In this document: one piece after another, positions 10,371 through 22,431 of the stretch
Layout: every line of letters begins with the position of its first letter
Numbering within the stretch: the first letter of the stretch is position 1
Source: Berberis thunbergii
Taxonomy: Eukaryota > Streptophyta > Magnoliopsida > Ranunculales > Berberidaceae
Assembly (NCBI GenBank): GCA_003290165.1
Contig: QNQO01000600.1
Location: 310,001-374,000 of the forward strand
DNA length: 64,000 nucleotides
Reading direction: 5' to 3'
The notes under the pieces: generated by a model
What the model saw: only the letters and a program-made list of their open reading frames with translations
Databases searched by the model: none
Told to the model about the DNA's origin: nothing
Program-made: the position numbers and the translations under genes

Positions 10371-10860
10371 AAGTCTGGGCGTATAAGTCAAGACTTACTC
10401 TTAAAACCTTTTGGTCCAACCAATGTGTCGGGGAATGAAGTAAATTTACAAAAGTCTGGACATATAAATCAAGACTTACTCGTAAAACCTTCTGGCTTGA
10501 GAAATATGTCCAAACACGAAGTAAATCTACAAAAATCTGGATGTATAAGTCAAGCCTTACTCGTAAAACCTTCTGGCCTGACCAATATGTCGGATCACTA
10601 ATTAAATCTACAAAAGTCTGGACGTATAAGTCAAGACTTACTTGTAAAACCTTCTGCCCCAACCAATATGTCGGACCATGAAGTAAATCTACAAAAGTCT
10701 GGACGTATAAGTCAAGACTTACTCATGAAACCTTCTGGCCCGACCAATATGTCAAACCACGAAGTGTATTTACAAAAGCCTAAAAGTTTTAAGTCAGACT
10801 TACTCATAAAGCCTCCAGGCCCGATTAACAAGTCAGAAGATAAAAGCTTCAGATGGCCAA
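10371..10860 (+). repeat. 81-bp tandem repeats in RE1 (six units)
   Basis: The motif AAGTCTGG or close variants recurs at 10371, 10452, 10533, 10614, 10695 and 10776, a strict 81-bp (27-codon) period. Because the period is a multiple of three, the units stay in frame and encode NLQKSGRISQDLLLKPFGPT-like repeats, broken by one stop near 10600. Tandem repeats between gag/pol and the 3' LTR are a known habit of Tat elements; RE2 carries a longer version. Confidence 0.93.
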
Positions 10861-11215
10861 CAAATGAGCGCAAAGGTAGAGATCTAACCAAGTCTAAAAT
10901 ACCAAGATACATACAATACGAATAGCGAGATCAGCGCACATTTATTGTGTACGATCAAATATCGTGATTGATCCAAGACAATAAACGAATTATGACCACG
11001 AGAAATTAAAGACACAATCTGGCATGAAAGACATGTAAATCAAAGAGCAATAAATAAAGGAAAACGAAACATAAGAATATCAATAAAGAAGCACTTGTCA
11101 TTAATAACTCTATTCAGCTATATCGGGAGAAAAAGATACAACAATTGGAGAGGAAACAGTAGAAGTGATCAAAACATCACTAGCAAAATCACTCAAAGGA
11201 GGATGGACCGCAACA

Positions 11216-13700
11216 TTAGCAGCAGGAGGGATGAAACTTTATCTTCAACAAACACAAATGATGGGGCATGATTGAAAAAAAAGGAGACGCTGGTTTTTCA
11301 CCAATCGGATCACTTGGCCAATCCGTAACACATTCTTCATCGTCATCATCCTCAAAAACCTGGTCAACTAGACCACGATATCTAGTCAAATTGAGGCCAT
11401 CCCCCTCCATATAGTCGAGGAGATCGATTCGACCATCAATGACCCTCTTCTAATCCGCCGCTTCCGCAATCTTCAGTTTGTCCTTGGTTGCAGCAAGTTT
11501 GTTCTTAGTCGAAACAAGTTCTCATTCGACAATGGTTAGCATTGCAGAAGCATCTGACTTAACATCAACAAGCACAGTTGTTAACTGCACCACTTGCTCC
11601 TCAACAACCTTAAGATTGACGAATTGCTCAATAACATAACGTATGCCTCATCAAGACTAGCCTTCCCAACAGACAACTCCCTCTCCACAGCGTCTAGCCG
11701 GTCACAGACTCCATTCAACGTAGTCCTCGAAGCCTCAAGATCAACAACGAACTTGTCCCGCGCAACCTCTACTTCCCTTAGAGAAGCTCGAGCAGTCCCA
11801 ACTGCTTTCTTCTTCTCCGCACAATGAGCTTTCAACACATCCAACTAACGGAGAACGTGAGAAAACATCAGTAACTGCCCTGCCATCTGCCTCTCAAGAG
11901 CAACCACCTGACCACATGCAACTTGATAATTCAACCCCATCACCCCAGCATAAGTGAGGTGATTCATTCCTTCCAATATGCGCTTAAGGCCATGGTCGAG
12001 ATGACTACTAGGCTCTCGTGCAGACATTGGAGCCCTCTCCACCAACCACCTATGCCAACTCATTGATCATCTTGCGTGCACTATCATGCATGCCAATCTC
12101 ATCAAACTAACTAAACTTGCCATCTGACTTAATGTGGATGTCTTCCGGGTTGGGCTCCTTCCAACCAATTAGTAGATGAAGAAGTCGGGGATCAGGGAGT
12201 ACTGAAGCTCCATCCCCAACAACCGAAAGAACGGTAGGTGTGACAGTGATAACGAAAAAACCACTATTGCATTTTCTTTGCGAAGTGGAAGTAGCAGTAG
12301 TAGTAGCAACAATAAAAGTAGAAGTGTGACGAGCAAGAAACTCCACTGTATCAACAACACGAGTAGGAGAAAAAGGAGGGGGAGGAGCCTTAGAGCTCTA
12401 ACTGCAATCAACGACCTCTTCTTCGCTCAGTGGGTTAAAGTCGAAGTCAGCTAGGGTCTTCGTACTGTTTGGATCCTTCGACTGCTCCACAACAAATTGA
12501 AGCATCTTAGTGTTGATGACATGAGGGTCATCATCGGACCACTTGACAATGTCGGGCAAACCATGAGTAAAAAGAAGCCTTTTCTAACTCTCGTCCAACA
12601 GATGGACCAGTTCATTTTTGCTCATCTCTAAAGTTTGATTCATCCCCTCAACCTCTTGAAAGGATAGATGACCCTCTTCCCTATCCTCCTTACCAAATGA
12701 CCTCGGACGAGCAGTAGTCCGAGTAGTACCATGAGTGGAGCCAACAAGCCATTTTTCTTGGGAACATGATCATGGCTTATTGCCAATTGCTTCGATGGAC
12801 TAGCAGACCTTGGAAGCTTCCTTTTTCTAGTGGTCGAACTAGCACCACCAATGCTAACATGAGCATTGAGATCTGTGACCACCTTGTCAGAGCTCACTTT
12901 CCCATCAATGCTAAATTCACTAACACCAACAGGATCAACACGAGCAGCGATCTCAGCAGCCCGAGCTTTAGTAAGTGTTGCCCGTTCCGCCTTGTTCATA
13001 GTGTACAAGCCACTACGTTCCACAACCTCTATAGCAAGGAACAACTCCACAACAACTCGAGGAAGCTTCAAAATGCGGTTACTGATCTCCTCTTCCTTTG
13101 CAGACAAGTACAAATCTTTCCATTTCTAGGGGACTCGGGAAGACCTTATAATCGATCGACCCTGCAACTTAAAGTTTCCAGAGTTGACTAAAACATAAAA
13201 CCAAAACCTTGACCTGTAATCATCATTAAGCTTTCCAAAACATGCGGGGGAACGGAGAAAACAAATATTATTATTGCCCACAACAAGCCCCACCATGGAA
13301 TGCAAGATCCTAACAGTTAAAGGAAAGCCAGACAAAATGGCTCTAGCACAAGTAGAAACCATCACCCTCTTGCCGTTGGGGCCCATCTGAGTAGGAGCAA
13401 TACCCAAAAAATCCAGATAATATCAAAAGATCTTTGAAATCAGAAACCTAAGACCCGACTGAAACATACACGGATAAAGCGCAATGTAGTCAAACCGTGG
13501 ATGATAAGGACTATCGTTATGCCCAGGAAGAACAATCTCAAGGTTGGATGACAACGAGTATTCAGAATGAACACTTTCCAACGTCGCTTGTGATGCCTTC
13601 TTAGGCAAAAAGAATGCCTCACAGATGCCAAACGCCTCACCGTTTAGTATCTTGTTAGTAGACATAGAAAATGAATTGAATAAATAAAAGACCAAAAGAA
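11216..13700 (-). pseudogene. RE1 antisense ORF, Transposase_28-like
   Basis: Read on the strand opposite to gag, the segment starts near 13665 with MSTNKILNGEAFGICEAFF. It continues LDFLGIAPTQMGPNGKRV and SRFWFYVLVNSGNFKLQG, resembling the plant 'putative gypsy type transposon' family (Pfam Transposase_28), whose molecular role is unknown. A middle part rich in R, K and S (TTRKRKLPRSASPSKQL, near 12800) could be a nuclear-localisation segment. The last part (about 11580-12063) is heptad-rich with coiled-coil character (LDAVERELSVGKASLDEA). Several stops interrupt it. The matching ORF in RE2 is at 53164-55790. Antisense extra ORFs are established in Tat elements. Confidence 0.75.
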
Positions 13701-13977
13701 GGGAAAAAGGTAGACTCTGATTTCAAAGATAGAGTAGAGAGAGAAAACAACCATTACGCCCCTTTTTATAGAGCGGAGTAAAGAAGAAACTACTAATAGA
13801 ACGATGTGTGTGACATGATGGCAACATGAAATCCCAAAAAACGCGTAGAAACAAACGGACAGATGAGATATCAAATCGAACTGCATCGAAAGCTGCTAAC
13901 ATTAAATGTATTGCAATGATGAAATCGAAAGTCCAACCATCATAGAGTTAGTGGCCATGCCAACATACCCACTAACT

Positions 13978-13992
13978 AAGGGGGGGAGTAGC
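13978..13992 (+). promoter_or_regulatory. RE1 polypurine tract
   Basis: The purine-rich AAGGGGGGGAGTAGC lies directly before the 3' LTR, the usual site where plus-strand DNA synthesis starts in retrotransposons. The complement beside the RE2 3' LTR (52839-52855) is closely similar. Confidence 0.8.
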
Positions 13993-14515
13993 TGATGATA
14001 CATCAAATAAGACTATCATCACGACCATACATGTGACATATATCATTTATAACGAGGACCAAGTATTTCAAGATGGGACTGACTCACAAAGTCCAAAATA
14101 ACGGATCCAATCATTAAAGCCCAAAAAGGCCTTTCATATTAAATTGTAGTCAGAGGCCCAAATCCAAGCCTAACAAAGCTCCTTCTTAAAAAGGAAGAAT
14201 GTTATAGAGAAAAAGAGCAGTAAAGGGATTTACTCCTCCAAAGACGTATCTTCATAAAAGGAGGAGACTGTTACAAAAAATGTCTCCCCTCGTTGAGCTT
14301 CACATAAAGAATTAATGATAACCACTATATAAGGTAAAGGGAACATTCGACAAAAGTATGCAATTTTAACTGAATTCTGTCCAGATTAAACTCTATCTCT
14401 TACAAATTTACTGACTTAAGCATCGGAGTGCTTTCGGCCACCAAAAGATTATTTTTGACAATCTAACCTTTGTTTGGCAAGTCAGATTTGTAAGAGACCA
14501 AATTTGAATGCATCA
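13993..14515 (+). repeat. RE1 3' LTR
   Basis: Pairs with 5581-6115. Starts TGATGATACATC, ends GAATGCATCA, and is followed by the target duplication TCATC. Confidence 0.93.
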
Positions 14516-14771
14516 TCATCCATATTCAGTGGTCCCACTTTGTCACCTACATATGCCCAACACCGAAGAAGTGATTTTTTTTACCATTAGGTGTTCGACC
14601 GGTCTAGCTTTTTCCTCAAAGATCCTAGCATTTCTTTCTTTTCGCAGTATCCATCAACTGACACATGGGATTCAAAACTACAGCAATTGCCCAAGGCATT
14701 TTTTCTCCTCTTTCTTTTCCTTTTTCTTTTTTCTATCTTCAAGATTCCAGCTAGGATCCAATCTTTTATTT

Positions 14772-14927
14772 GGGGAATTCTAATTGTCGAGGAAACTAGC
14801 GAGGAAACGCGTAAGGGAGGGGGGTGGAACCCTCCATCCTCCTTGAGATGCACTACTGCACACATCTCGAGGGGGATGGAGGGTCCACCCCCATCCTCGT
14901 GCGTTTCCTCGCCAGTTAGACAATCCC
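14772..14927. mobile_element. Hairpin MITE copy A, 9-bp TSD
   Basis: A 156-bp near-palindrome starting GGGGAATTCTAATTGTCGAGG and ending with its approximate complement, with centre GAGATGCACTACTGCACAC. It is flanked by the 9-bp direct repeat CTTTTATTT (14763-14771 and 14928-14936). A 9-bp duplication and a fold-back structure suggest a Mutator-superfamily derivative. Family members are at 38817, 41495, 43176 and (half) 47863. Confidence 0.88.
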
Positions 14928-14936
14928 CTTTTATTT

Positions 14937-15949
14937 AGTGGTGGAACTGCCCCAACACTGCCTTTGAATTACTAAATATGTGGAGTTTGTTCAGGAAAGT
15001 TTTCCTTAAACTTTTGATACAATAAGTGAAGAACATGAAATGGAGTAAGGACTCAATAAAATGGATCTGTATGGAACAAGGTTATTATTGTAGTGATTGG
15101 GGCTGCATGAAGTGAATGCAAAATTTTAGAATTTTTGAAGGTAAAAAGAAGAATGTTAAAGTTTGCAGATACATCAAGTGCACAAGGTTGCTTTATCTTA
15201 AAAGAAGGCTATTTCAATAATAGTGTATTTTACGTGGTTAATCTTCTAGCACACTGAGTGTGCTCCAATTTCTTGTAGATCTATGAGTCACTTGTTCAAG
15301 CTTTTCAGCTTTTTTATGTTGATACCAAAAAGTTAAAAAAAAAAAAGAATAATGTTACTCTTCCAACACAAACAGGAAAACACTTGTCATTTTCTTATTC
15401 ACTGGTGTTGGGTAGGAAAATTGTGAATGATTTTCATTGATATGTTTGGTTTGTCATGGGCAAGGAAGCACAAATTCTTTGAAAAACCTGTTGTATCTCG
15501 TCCGACACGTATTCGACATCGACACTTGCTCGGCACGCGTCTGACACGTGGTCAACATGTTGGCAGGTGTCAAACACATAGTCAACGTATCAGCAGGTGT
15601 TAGACATATGGTCAATGTGGTTAATGTACCAAACACACCTCCAATATACTCGAAACTTGGTCAGGACAAAGTCGAGACTTGGCAACCAAGTTCATTTTAT
15701 TTTTTTACTTTCAGATGTGTGCAAATAGTCACTTAATTTAATGGTTGTTGATCCATCTGAATGAATGACTCTTTCAAATGCGATTCAAGATAAAAGGGCA
15801 AGGAGCCAGTAAAGCATATAGATAGTATATGATTATTCTTAATCTTTATTTTCGTTATTTTTATTTGCTTCTTCTCCCCTCCCCTTCTTCTCTACTTTGT
15901 TTTTTTTTCTTGCAACATAGTGTCATCTTCTTCTCCGCTTTTGCATCTC
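14937..15949. other. Stretch without a recognised gene
   Basis: AT-rich. Positions 15490-15650 contain GACACG/GTCAAC-rich sequence (TCCGACACGTATTCGACA) resembling the right end of the hAT element at 32743-34318, so a hAT relic is possible. Nothing else is identified. Confidence 0.4.

Positions 15950-16043
<94 letters not shown>
15950..16043 (+). repeat. (TTA)n microsatellite
   Basis: About 31 uninterrupted TTA/ATT units. Open frames across it (runs of Ile or Leu) are artefacts. A perfect array of this length is likely polymorphic. Confidence 0.99.
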
Positions 16044-16045
<2 letters not shown>

Positions 16046-17280
16046 TCTATGCTTATTTCCTCTCCGTGTTCTTTTCTATTTGCAACAAAGATAAAGACAC
16101 TCTAGGAAGTCATTTTATTAAATTATTGTTTATGTATATATGACTTATTAAAAAATTAGTATAACGTGTCGACGTATCCCTGAGTCCTAGTTTTTTGAAA
16201 ATCTGATGCGCGTGTAAATGTCCATGCATCCTTGGTCGTGGGTCATGTCTGAATATCGATGGAGAAGCTTCAAGGAGTTGTAAGATTTCAAATCATCTTA
16301 CCCCGAAAGGTATGGTACCATAAGAGGTTTTCTTTTTGATTTTTGTTGGACAATTTGGAAGGAGCACAATACTAGAGTCTTTTGCAAAAAGGCTTCAAAG
16401 GTTGGAGTACTGCTCATTATGCCATGGGCCAACGCTGAAAGGGATGTACTTTGAATCTTTGTATGTGAATTGGGATAAATTTGTTATAGGACCCTAATAT
16501 TTTTAATGTTACCTCTTCGTAGAATGTAAAATAGATTATGCAATGGTTGGGTAATCAAGTGATTCGAAGGGATTCTCTTGGAAAGGAAAGCTCATGTTTC
16601 TAGACGGTTGAAATGAGTCCTAAGCTCAAGCGCTTTGCCAAGGTTGAAGTTAGCTTAAGAGGTGAACTCCATCATGTTGAAGATTAGGCTAGTGAGAAAG
16701 TTGAGTCTGATTTCTTAAAAGCAGGTGCAGATGGAGAATGAAGTAGAAATGGGGTTGATGTGTCCAAAATGAACATCAGTAAGCCAAAAACCACCGTTGT
16801 GGTGGCCGAAGGCACTCCGATGCTAAAGTTAGGTGACTGATTAAGGAGGGATGTAGATTGTAAATTAGATTTATAGTGTCTACCTTTCTCATCCATCTGT
16901 TCACCTTATATAATGAATACTTCACACCTTCATTAACTCTATCGTCGAGACGTGATAGGGGGAGGGGATCTCGTTGAGGATCTTACCCATCCATGACTGG
17001 GTCGCATTCGACACTTGGCTCTGTTTGAGACCCAATACTTGATTGCATCAAGAGTTGCACAAGATAGATTTGATCTTGTGACAGTCCAGAGATCTGCATT
17101 CGGGGCCTTATTGTCCTTGGCCAAACTCCAAGATTTACACCACGTTGGGCTCGCATGATGTAATGCTCGTAGTTTTTTTTTTTATTTATTTGCTTTTTTG
17201 CTGTTTAATTTGGTTGACTTCGGAGTTTTTGAAATTCGTTTCAATAGTATAAATTTAGTTAAATTTAATTTCATTTAAAA
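16044..17280. other. Retroelement relics, no intact gene
   Basis: Around 16330-16440 a plus-strand reading contains FCWTIWKEHNTRVFCKK, typical of the tail of a LINE reverse transcriptase ORF. Around 16790-16900, GGTGGCCGAAGGCACTCCGA closely matches part of the RE1/RE2 LTRs (minus orientation), so a related LTR fragment is present. Frames are broken throughout. Confidence 0.5.
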
Positions 17281-19835
17281 AAAAATTGGAGGGTCAAGTG
17301 TATTCAAGATTTCAGTGGGGGCGAATAGCCACCCACACATTAAAACAGGCTTCCCCCTTTCTTCTTCTTCCTTTTTTCTTTCTCTCCAGAGTGTCTCCCT
17401 CTGCTTTGTCATTGCTCCGTCTCCGGCGTGCTTCATGAGATTTGTCTAAATCTCCACCTCTCTTCCTCATTTTTCTTCATCTTTCTCCTCTCTCCTTCTT
17501 GCTCGAGTATTTCACATTAAAAATGGAAAATCAAGATGTGTGGCTTGTTCAGAGTTGTCATTGCCGGTGCAAACAGTGTTGCTCTAATCACCCTCTCAGG
17601 TGGTGGTTGGGGGGTTTGTTGGAACGTGTAAACCTCACATGCAAGGGTGGTTTCATGGTATGCTGAAATTTTTGAAAAACATCAGTTGTTAAGGAAGTTA
17701 TCCGGCGTGAATTCGAGCTTTGATTGCGCAGGTAAGCTGCAATTCACGGTTTCGGTGGTTCTGTGGCCTATTTTCGGCCTGTTCTTTTGTTCGGAGACCA
17801 TCAGACCGGGGTGGGGTGGTTTTCGGTGAGTTTTCGTCGAATTTTGGGCTTCGTCGGAGTGGTCGCCGAATTTAATTTGCCGGTGAATAATTTTCCAGCC
17901 ATGCGCCGACAGTTACTTCTTCCCTTTTTTCCAGTTTTTGGCTTGTTTGCTCACTTTTGAGTCCCCCTTTGCAGCTTTAAAAAGTTTCTTTAATCCCACA
18001 TTTGATGTTTCGCGAGTTGGGAGTTTCGATCGGTGGAATTTGGGTTCCGAAAAACCCATTCCGCTCAGGTGAGTGTAACTATAATGTTTACTTTGAGAAA
18101 TACTTATTTAAAAATCTTGAATTGTTACATTATGCTAGCGATTGTGTATGACTGAATACAAGTTCAGGATTTGACACTCATGAGTTTTGGAGGTTTCAAT
18201 TGTTGTGTTAGTTCCTTTGTGAATGAATTTATATATTGAAATTTCTGAAAGCATGAAATACATAAATGAAATGGAATAATGGCTAAATATAAATGTGGTT
18301 AGGCTTTGGTATAATGTCATTGGGGTTATATGCTGTGTTTTCAAGTATGCTTGGTATGACATGGCCGGATTATTGTCCCGGTTTAATGACTTGATTTTTA
18401 ATTGCAAAAGTGTATTGACTAAAAAAAATGGTTGATATGGCCTATGTCATCATTTCATGTGTTTTACCGTAGATTGTCGAGTCTTGAATGTGTATGATTG
18501 TTCGACTCGAGGGACTTTATTATTGTGAACTGGGTCATGTGGGGACCCTAGTGTAGTTGTGGATTTATGAGAATTGCCTAGCTGATTATTGTTACACGCC
18601 AGTTACATTAGATTCTGTATAGACTTGTAGTACGTGCATGCTGATATTAGTGTAAGTGTCTTTACTCCGTTGTAATGCCTGTTGTGTCGATGCTTAGGAG
18701 CTTACTCACATCGTGTGTTTGGTGGTGCTTAAGATGACTCGCACCTACAGACATTGAGGATGCTATTGCATGTGGCAAGTTTGCTGAGGTGAGGTGAGCT
18801 CCCGCACGCACTTGCCACTAGAGAGTGCAGTAGGATGGGTCGCGGAGGACGTGCTTCGAAGATTACTCGCTTTCCTTCCTAGCGCTTGAGTTTGGTTTGT
18901 GTTAGGTTGGTCGTGTCAGGCCAGTCATTCGGGACGTTTGAGTTTGTATCTTGGCAGATGACACCGCATTAGGATACAAACAAGGCCGAAGTGGTACTGG
19001 TGCACGTTGTGGGATGTGTGTGGGTGAGACACATTCATAGGGTATGCGGATACCTACAATATGAGACACCTACATAGATATATTTTTAAGGTTTCAACTT
19101 GATGGCCATACTTAGGAGGCTATGCAGGATTACGATAGCGTCTTTGCCTTCATCACTTGATTTTACCATTTTGAATCACCTGTAGTGACCGGTATATCAT
19201 AAACTTGTAGTTATTGTTGAAATGAAATGCTTGCGTTGGTGCTTGAACTTAGAAATAATATCCTTAGAGATATGGTAATTCAGACTTTAGAAACTTGTAT
19301 AGGGGCACCTCTTCCATGTTATGGATCCTGTATCTAGGATTACTCACTTATTTATTACTGTGTGGCATGGATTTCTCCTGTATATTGTTTTGTTATTTGT
19401 ATTTAGTTCTCTCGCATCAGCTAACTTTGTGTTTTGCTGATCCCGCAAGGGGTGTGCTTCTATTGGACTGCAATCAATGTTGATGTTCCTGCTGATCGTG
19501 GCGTTTATTCCCAGTTTTCAGCTATAGACTTGTTTTGTGTCGTTTAGTCTTGTCTACTTTGTACGGGTATGTTTTGCTTCCTTTGTATGATTATATACCT
19601 TGTTAAATACTAGATGTTTGCATATATTGGTTTTGTTGATATAACTCTGGCGAGGCAAATTGAATATTTTTTATTTTGTTCAAATTTTATCGTAGTTGGT
19701 TATTTTCGTTTGATTCCCGTGTCAAGAGTATGTTATATTATGATGTTTTGTCCAGTTATGATCCGCCTGTATTACGGATATAGTTCACGTATCGGCACAC
19801 TGCGGTTCCCGTGGAGGGTCGGGGCGTGATACATG
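17281..19835 (+). mobile_element. Probable long LTR relic (Del/Tekay-like)
   Basis: No coding sequence is seen in 2.5 kb. The segment opens with TTGGAGGGTCAAG and CAGTGGGGGCGAATAG, and contains a GATGACTCGCACCTACAGAC block, a CCGCATTAGGATACAAACAAG stretch and a terminal GTGGAGGGTCGGGGCGTGATA. The end resembles LTR termini of Del/Tekay chromoviruses, which have LTRs of several kilobases. No matching second LTR is in the window, so this would be a solo or truncated LTR. Identification rests on remembered motif similarity only. Confidence 0.35.
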
Positions 19836-21688
19836 ATTTGGGCTAGGGCACCTAACTTACGGGTTGAACAATGATTTGATCGAATCTGGACTAGACCGGG
19901 CTTGGGGCTGCTCGAGACCGCGCTGAGGCCCCACTGTATTACCGTTGGCCTATACCATGTGTATGGTTGTGCCTTGGCGACTGTTTGATGTCTCATCAGA
20001 GGTGTTGCTTTCTTCTAGGAGAAGGCCACGAAGGTTCCTTGCTTCTTTCCAGGGAGAAGGCATTGTTGGAAGCTGTGAATATGTTTAGCAAAGCTAGGCT
20101 ATTAGAAATTAAGTTTAAAAGGAAGTGAAGTAGAAGGATTAGTTGCTTTTAGGACCATTTGTAAGATCGTTATGATTGTTTGACAATTATTTCTATGTGG
20201 AGTTGTGGACAAGGATTTCTCCTTATGTCCTATTATTATCTCATGATATGAGATGTAAGTTAGGAGTCAACATGCCGAGGATGGGGAGGTTTTTTCATAC
20301 TAATTAGAAGAAAGTGATTATGTTACTTGGAACAATTTTATTGGGTTTGATGTGGACAGACTGGAATCCGCAAAATTGGTTTTTCTAAGGAGTCAGGGAT
20401 TGGGGGGTGGGGTTTGGTGAAGATGTAGCCTGATTGTGTGCCTTACAAGTCGTGCCTTCAAGTGGGCTTGAAGGATCTTGGATGGTTTATTGTTTGATGT
20501 AATTTTCGGCATGCTTCCGTTGTCTTGAATTGAATTTTTTGTTTGTTTATGTTTAGTTATGTCCACTAAGAACCAAACAATTGTTTTTCATTCAGAAGCC
20601 TGACCTATATGCGTTGGCTTAAACAAGATTTGAATCATACTAAAAGCTGCCGTTATTTGAGTATAACGAAGTTTGTCATCATTAGCCTAATCGTTTAATA
20701 CATGGACTGGGTGCACTCTACCATCCTTGAACATCACAGAAATGTCTCAAGCCAAGAGAATAAGCTAGGTTTAGTGTGAACATTCATGCAGTGACACGGA
20801 GCCAGAACTTTTGTTGACGGGGCAGAGTGATATCATAATTAATTAAATATAATATAAAAATTAGTTACTTTAACATGATTTTTTTTAAATACAACAAAAG
20901 GGAAGTACAACAAAGACAGTCATTGAAGATGATTACTACTATATTCATTGAAGATTATTACTATTTCTATAAACACAACATAAGAGAATGGTTTGAATCG
21001 TTGATTACTACTACATGAAGAAAAGGAGGAAGAGATTTGGGTTGCTTACGATTTTTTTGTGGAGATGACCAACACAGTGATTAATGAATGCACTTGGTAC
21101 CTAGAAAAAGAAGAATAATGTGGTTTGGATCCTACTGGATCTTGTGAAGATGAGCTCAAATAACTCAATAGTTATAGATCTTTGAAGATGATGAAATATG
21201 GGGGTTTCCCTTATCTTATCCAATCGATGGAGTGTGAAGAAGAAACTGTGGATTTTGGTTTCTTTAAGAGATTTGAGGGATTTAACCTCTATCTCTAACT
21301 CTAAAAGTAGAGTTTGAATTTGATATGTACATGATTTGAAGGATGAAGTCCTGGTTGAAGTGAAAAGTGAGAATAGATGGGCAAATAAAAAAACTAATTG
21401 GGGGACAAATAATTTTTTTTTTTTTTTTAAATCTCAAAAGTCAGTGGGGCAAGTGTATAGAATGAAACTTAAATAGCTTGCCAACGGGTGCTAACTCAAC
21501 TGGTGGTATCACAAGTCCAGGTTCAAACTTTGTCAAAGGTGTTAATTGCTTTTGGGATCCAATCAAAACCCCGCCCATCCTTGAATAAAAACCCTTAAAT
21601 AGCTTACCAGTGAGAAATCAACAAATTAGGTGTCTTCTGCCAGAACTCAAGACAATATTGTACTGTTGTTTAATAAGGATTGTTTGGC
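19836..21688. other. Intergenic, with a GGAGCCAG-type repeat relic
   Basis: No gene is recognised. Between about 20800 and 21450 the sequence is bounded by CACGGAGCCAGAAC and AAGTCAGTGGGGCAAG, resembling the ends of the element at 39353-40664. At 21484-21600, CTAACTCAACTGGTGGTATC followed by AGTCCAGGTTCAAACT resembles RNA polymerase III A and B boxes, a possible SINE relic. Confidence 0.35.
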
Positions 21689-22193
21689 TAGGGATGGCAA
21701 CGGGGCGGATTTGAGCAAATCCATCCCCGATCCGTCAGTAATAACGGATCCCCAATCCGCCCCGCCAATCCTTTTGCAATTTTAAATCAAAATCCATAAC
21801 CGCCCCGTGCGGATGCGCGGATATCCGCCCCGCCCCGCAAATCCGCACAAAATTAAAAAATAAATCTCTGAATTCGTACAAAAAAAATACAAAAAATTCT
21901 CAATTACAAAATTACAAAAAATTTTGAATTACAAATTTAAAAAAAAATCCGTACAAAAAAAAATCAATATCTGGATCTGATTTCAGATCTGAGATCGGAT
22001 CTGAATCTGATTTCAGATCTGATGAAATCTGAGATCTGAAACCAGATCAGATGGATCGTATCAGAACAAATCTGAGATGAGATCTCGGATTTGATCAGAT
22101 CAGATGGATCGTATCGGATCAGAGATCAGATAGGGAGGCAAAGTCCCATTGAGTTCTTACGCGTCTATGTCTACAACCCAGTTCATATGATTA

Positions 22194-22316
22194 CTATAGG
22201 GATGAACCTAATCCGGAATATGAACCATAAAAGAAAACGCCTAGTAAACCGATTATAAGAATACCAGCTACAGTACCGATCAGCCAAAAAGGAATCCTTC
22301 TAGTAGTATCAGCCAT
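22194..22316 (-). pseudogene. psbJ: psbJ copy (plastid-derived, intact frame)
   Basis: Encodes the complete 40-residue photosystem II subunit PsbJ, a single-span thylakoid protein: it starts [19 protein letters not shown], continues [19 protein letters not shown] and ends with a leucine and a TAG stop. In the chloroplast it is co-transcribed with psbE, psbF and psbL. Here it sits in nuclear DNA inside a transposon, without a nuclear promoter or transit peptide. It is therefore annotated as a pseudogene despite the open frame. Confidence 0.95.
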
Positions 22317-22431
22317 TTACCCCACTTCCCTCCACATTTAATCAAGTGGTCATGCTACAGACATAAACAGTCATGGATAATTATGAGATAAAATCCTTCC
22401 GAATGAGATAAGAGAATTGATTCTCTTTCTT

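Larger units (their letters stand above)
5581..14515 (+). mobile_element. LTR retrotransposon RE1, Tat-like Ty3/gypsy, pol-less
   Basis: Two ~530-bp LTRs with TGATGATGCATC...GATGCATCA ends are flanked by the 5-bp target duplication TCATC (5576-5580 and 14516-14520). Between them, in order, are gag, a nested insertion, a captured HSP90 fragment, an 81-bp tandem repeat, and an ORF on the opposite strand. No protease, reverse transcriptase, RNase H or integrase is detectable, so it must depend on another element for mobility. Gag plus 3' tandem repeats plus an antisense ORF is characteristic of the Tat lineage of Ty3/gypsy. A second copy with the same plan lies at 45746-60213. Confidence 0.93.

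Noticed and set aside
10348..10662. Minus-strand open frame of GQKVLQVSLDLYVQTF repeats
   Set aside because: Shadow of the 81-bp repeat; both strands stay open because the period is a multiple of three. Coding orientation cannot be settled.
15829..16143. Open frame with a run of over 30 isoleucines or leucines
   Set aside because: Produced by the TTA microsatellite; no conserved sequence on either side.
22194..22316. psbJ as a functional gene
   Set aside because: Intact frame, but surrounded by transposon sequence in nuclear DNA, beside a broken psbL, without promoter or transit peptide.
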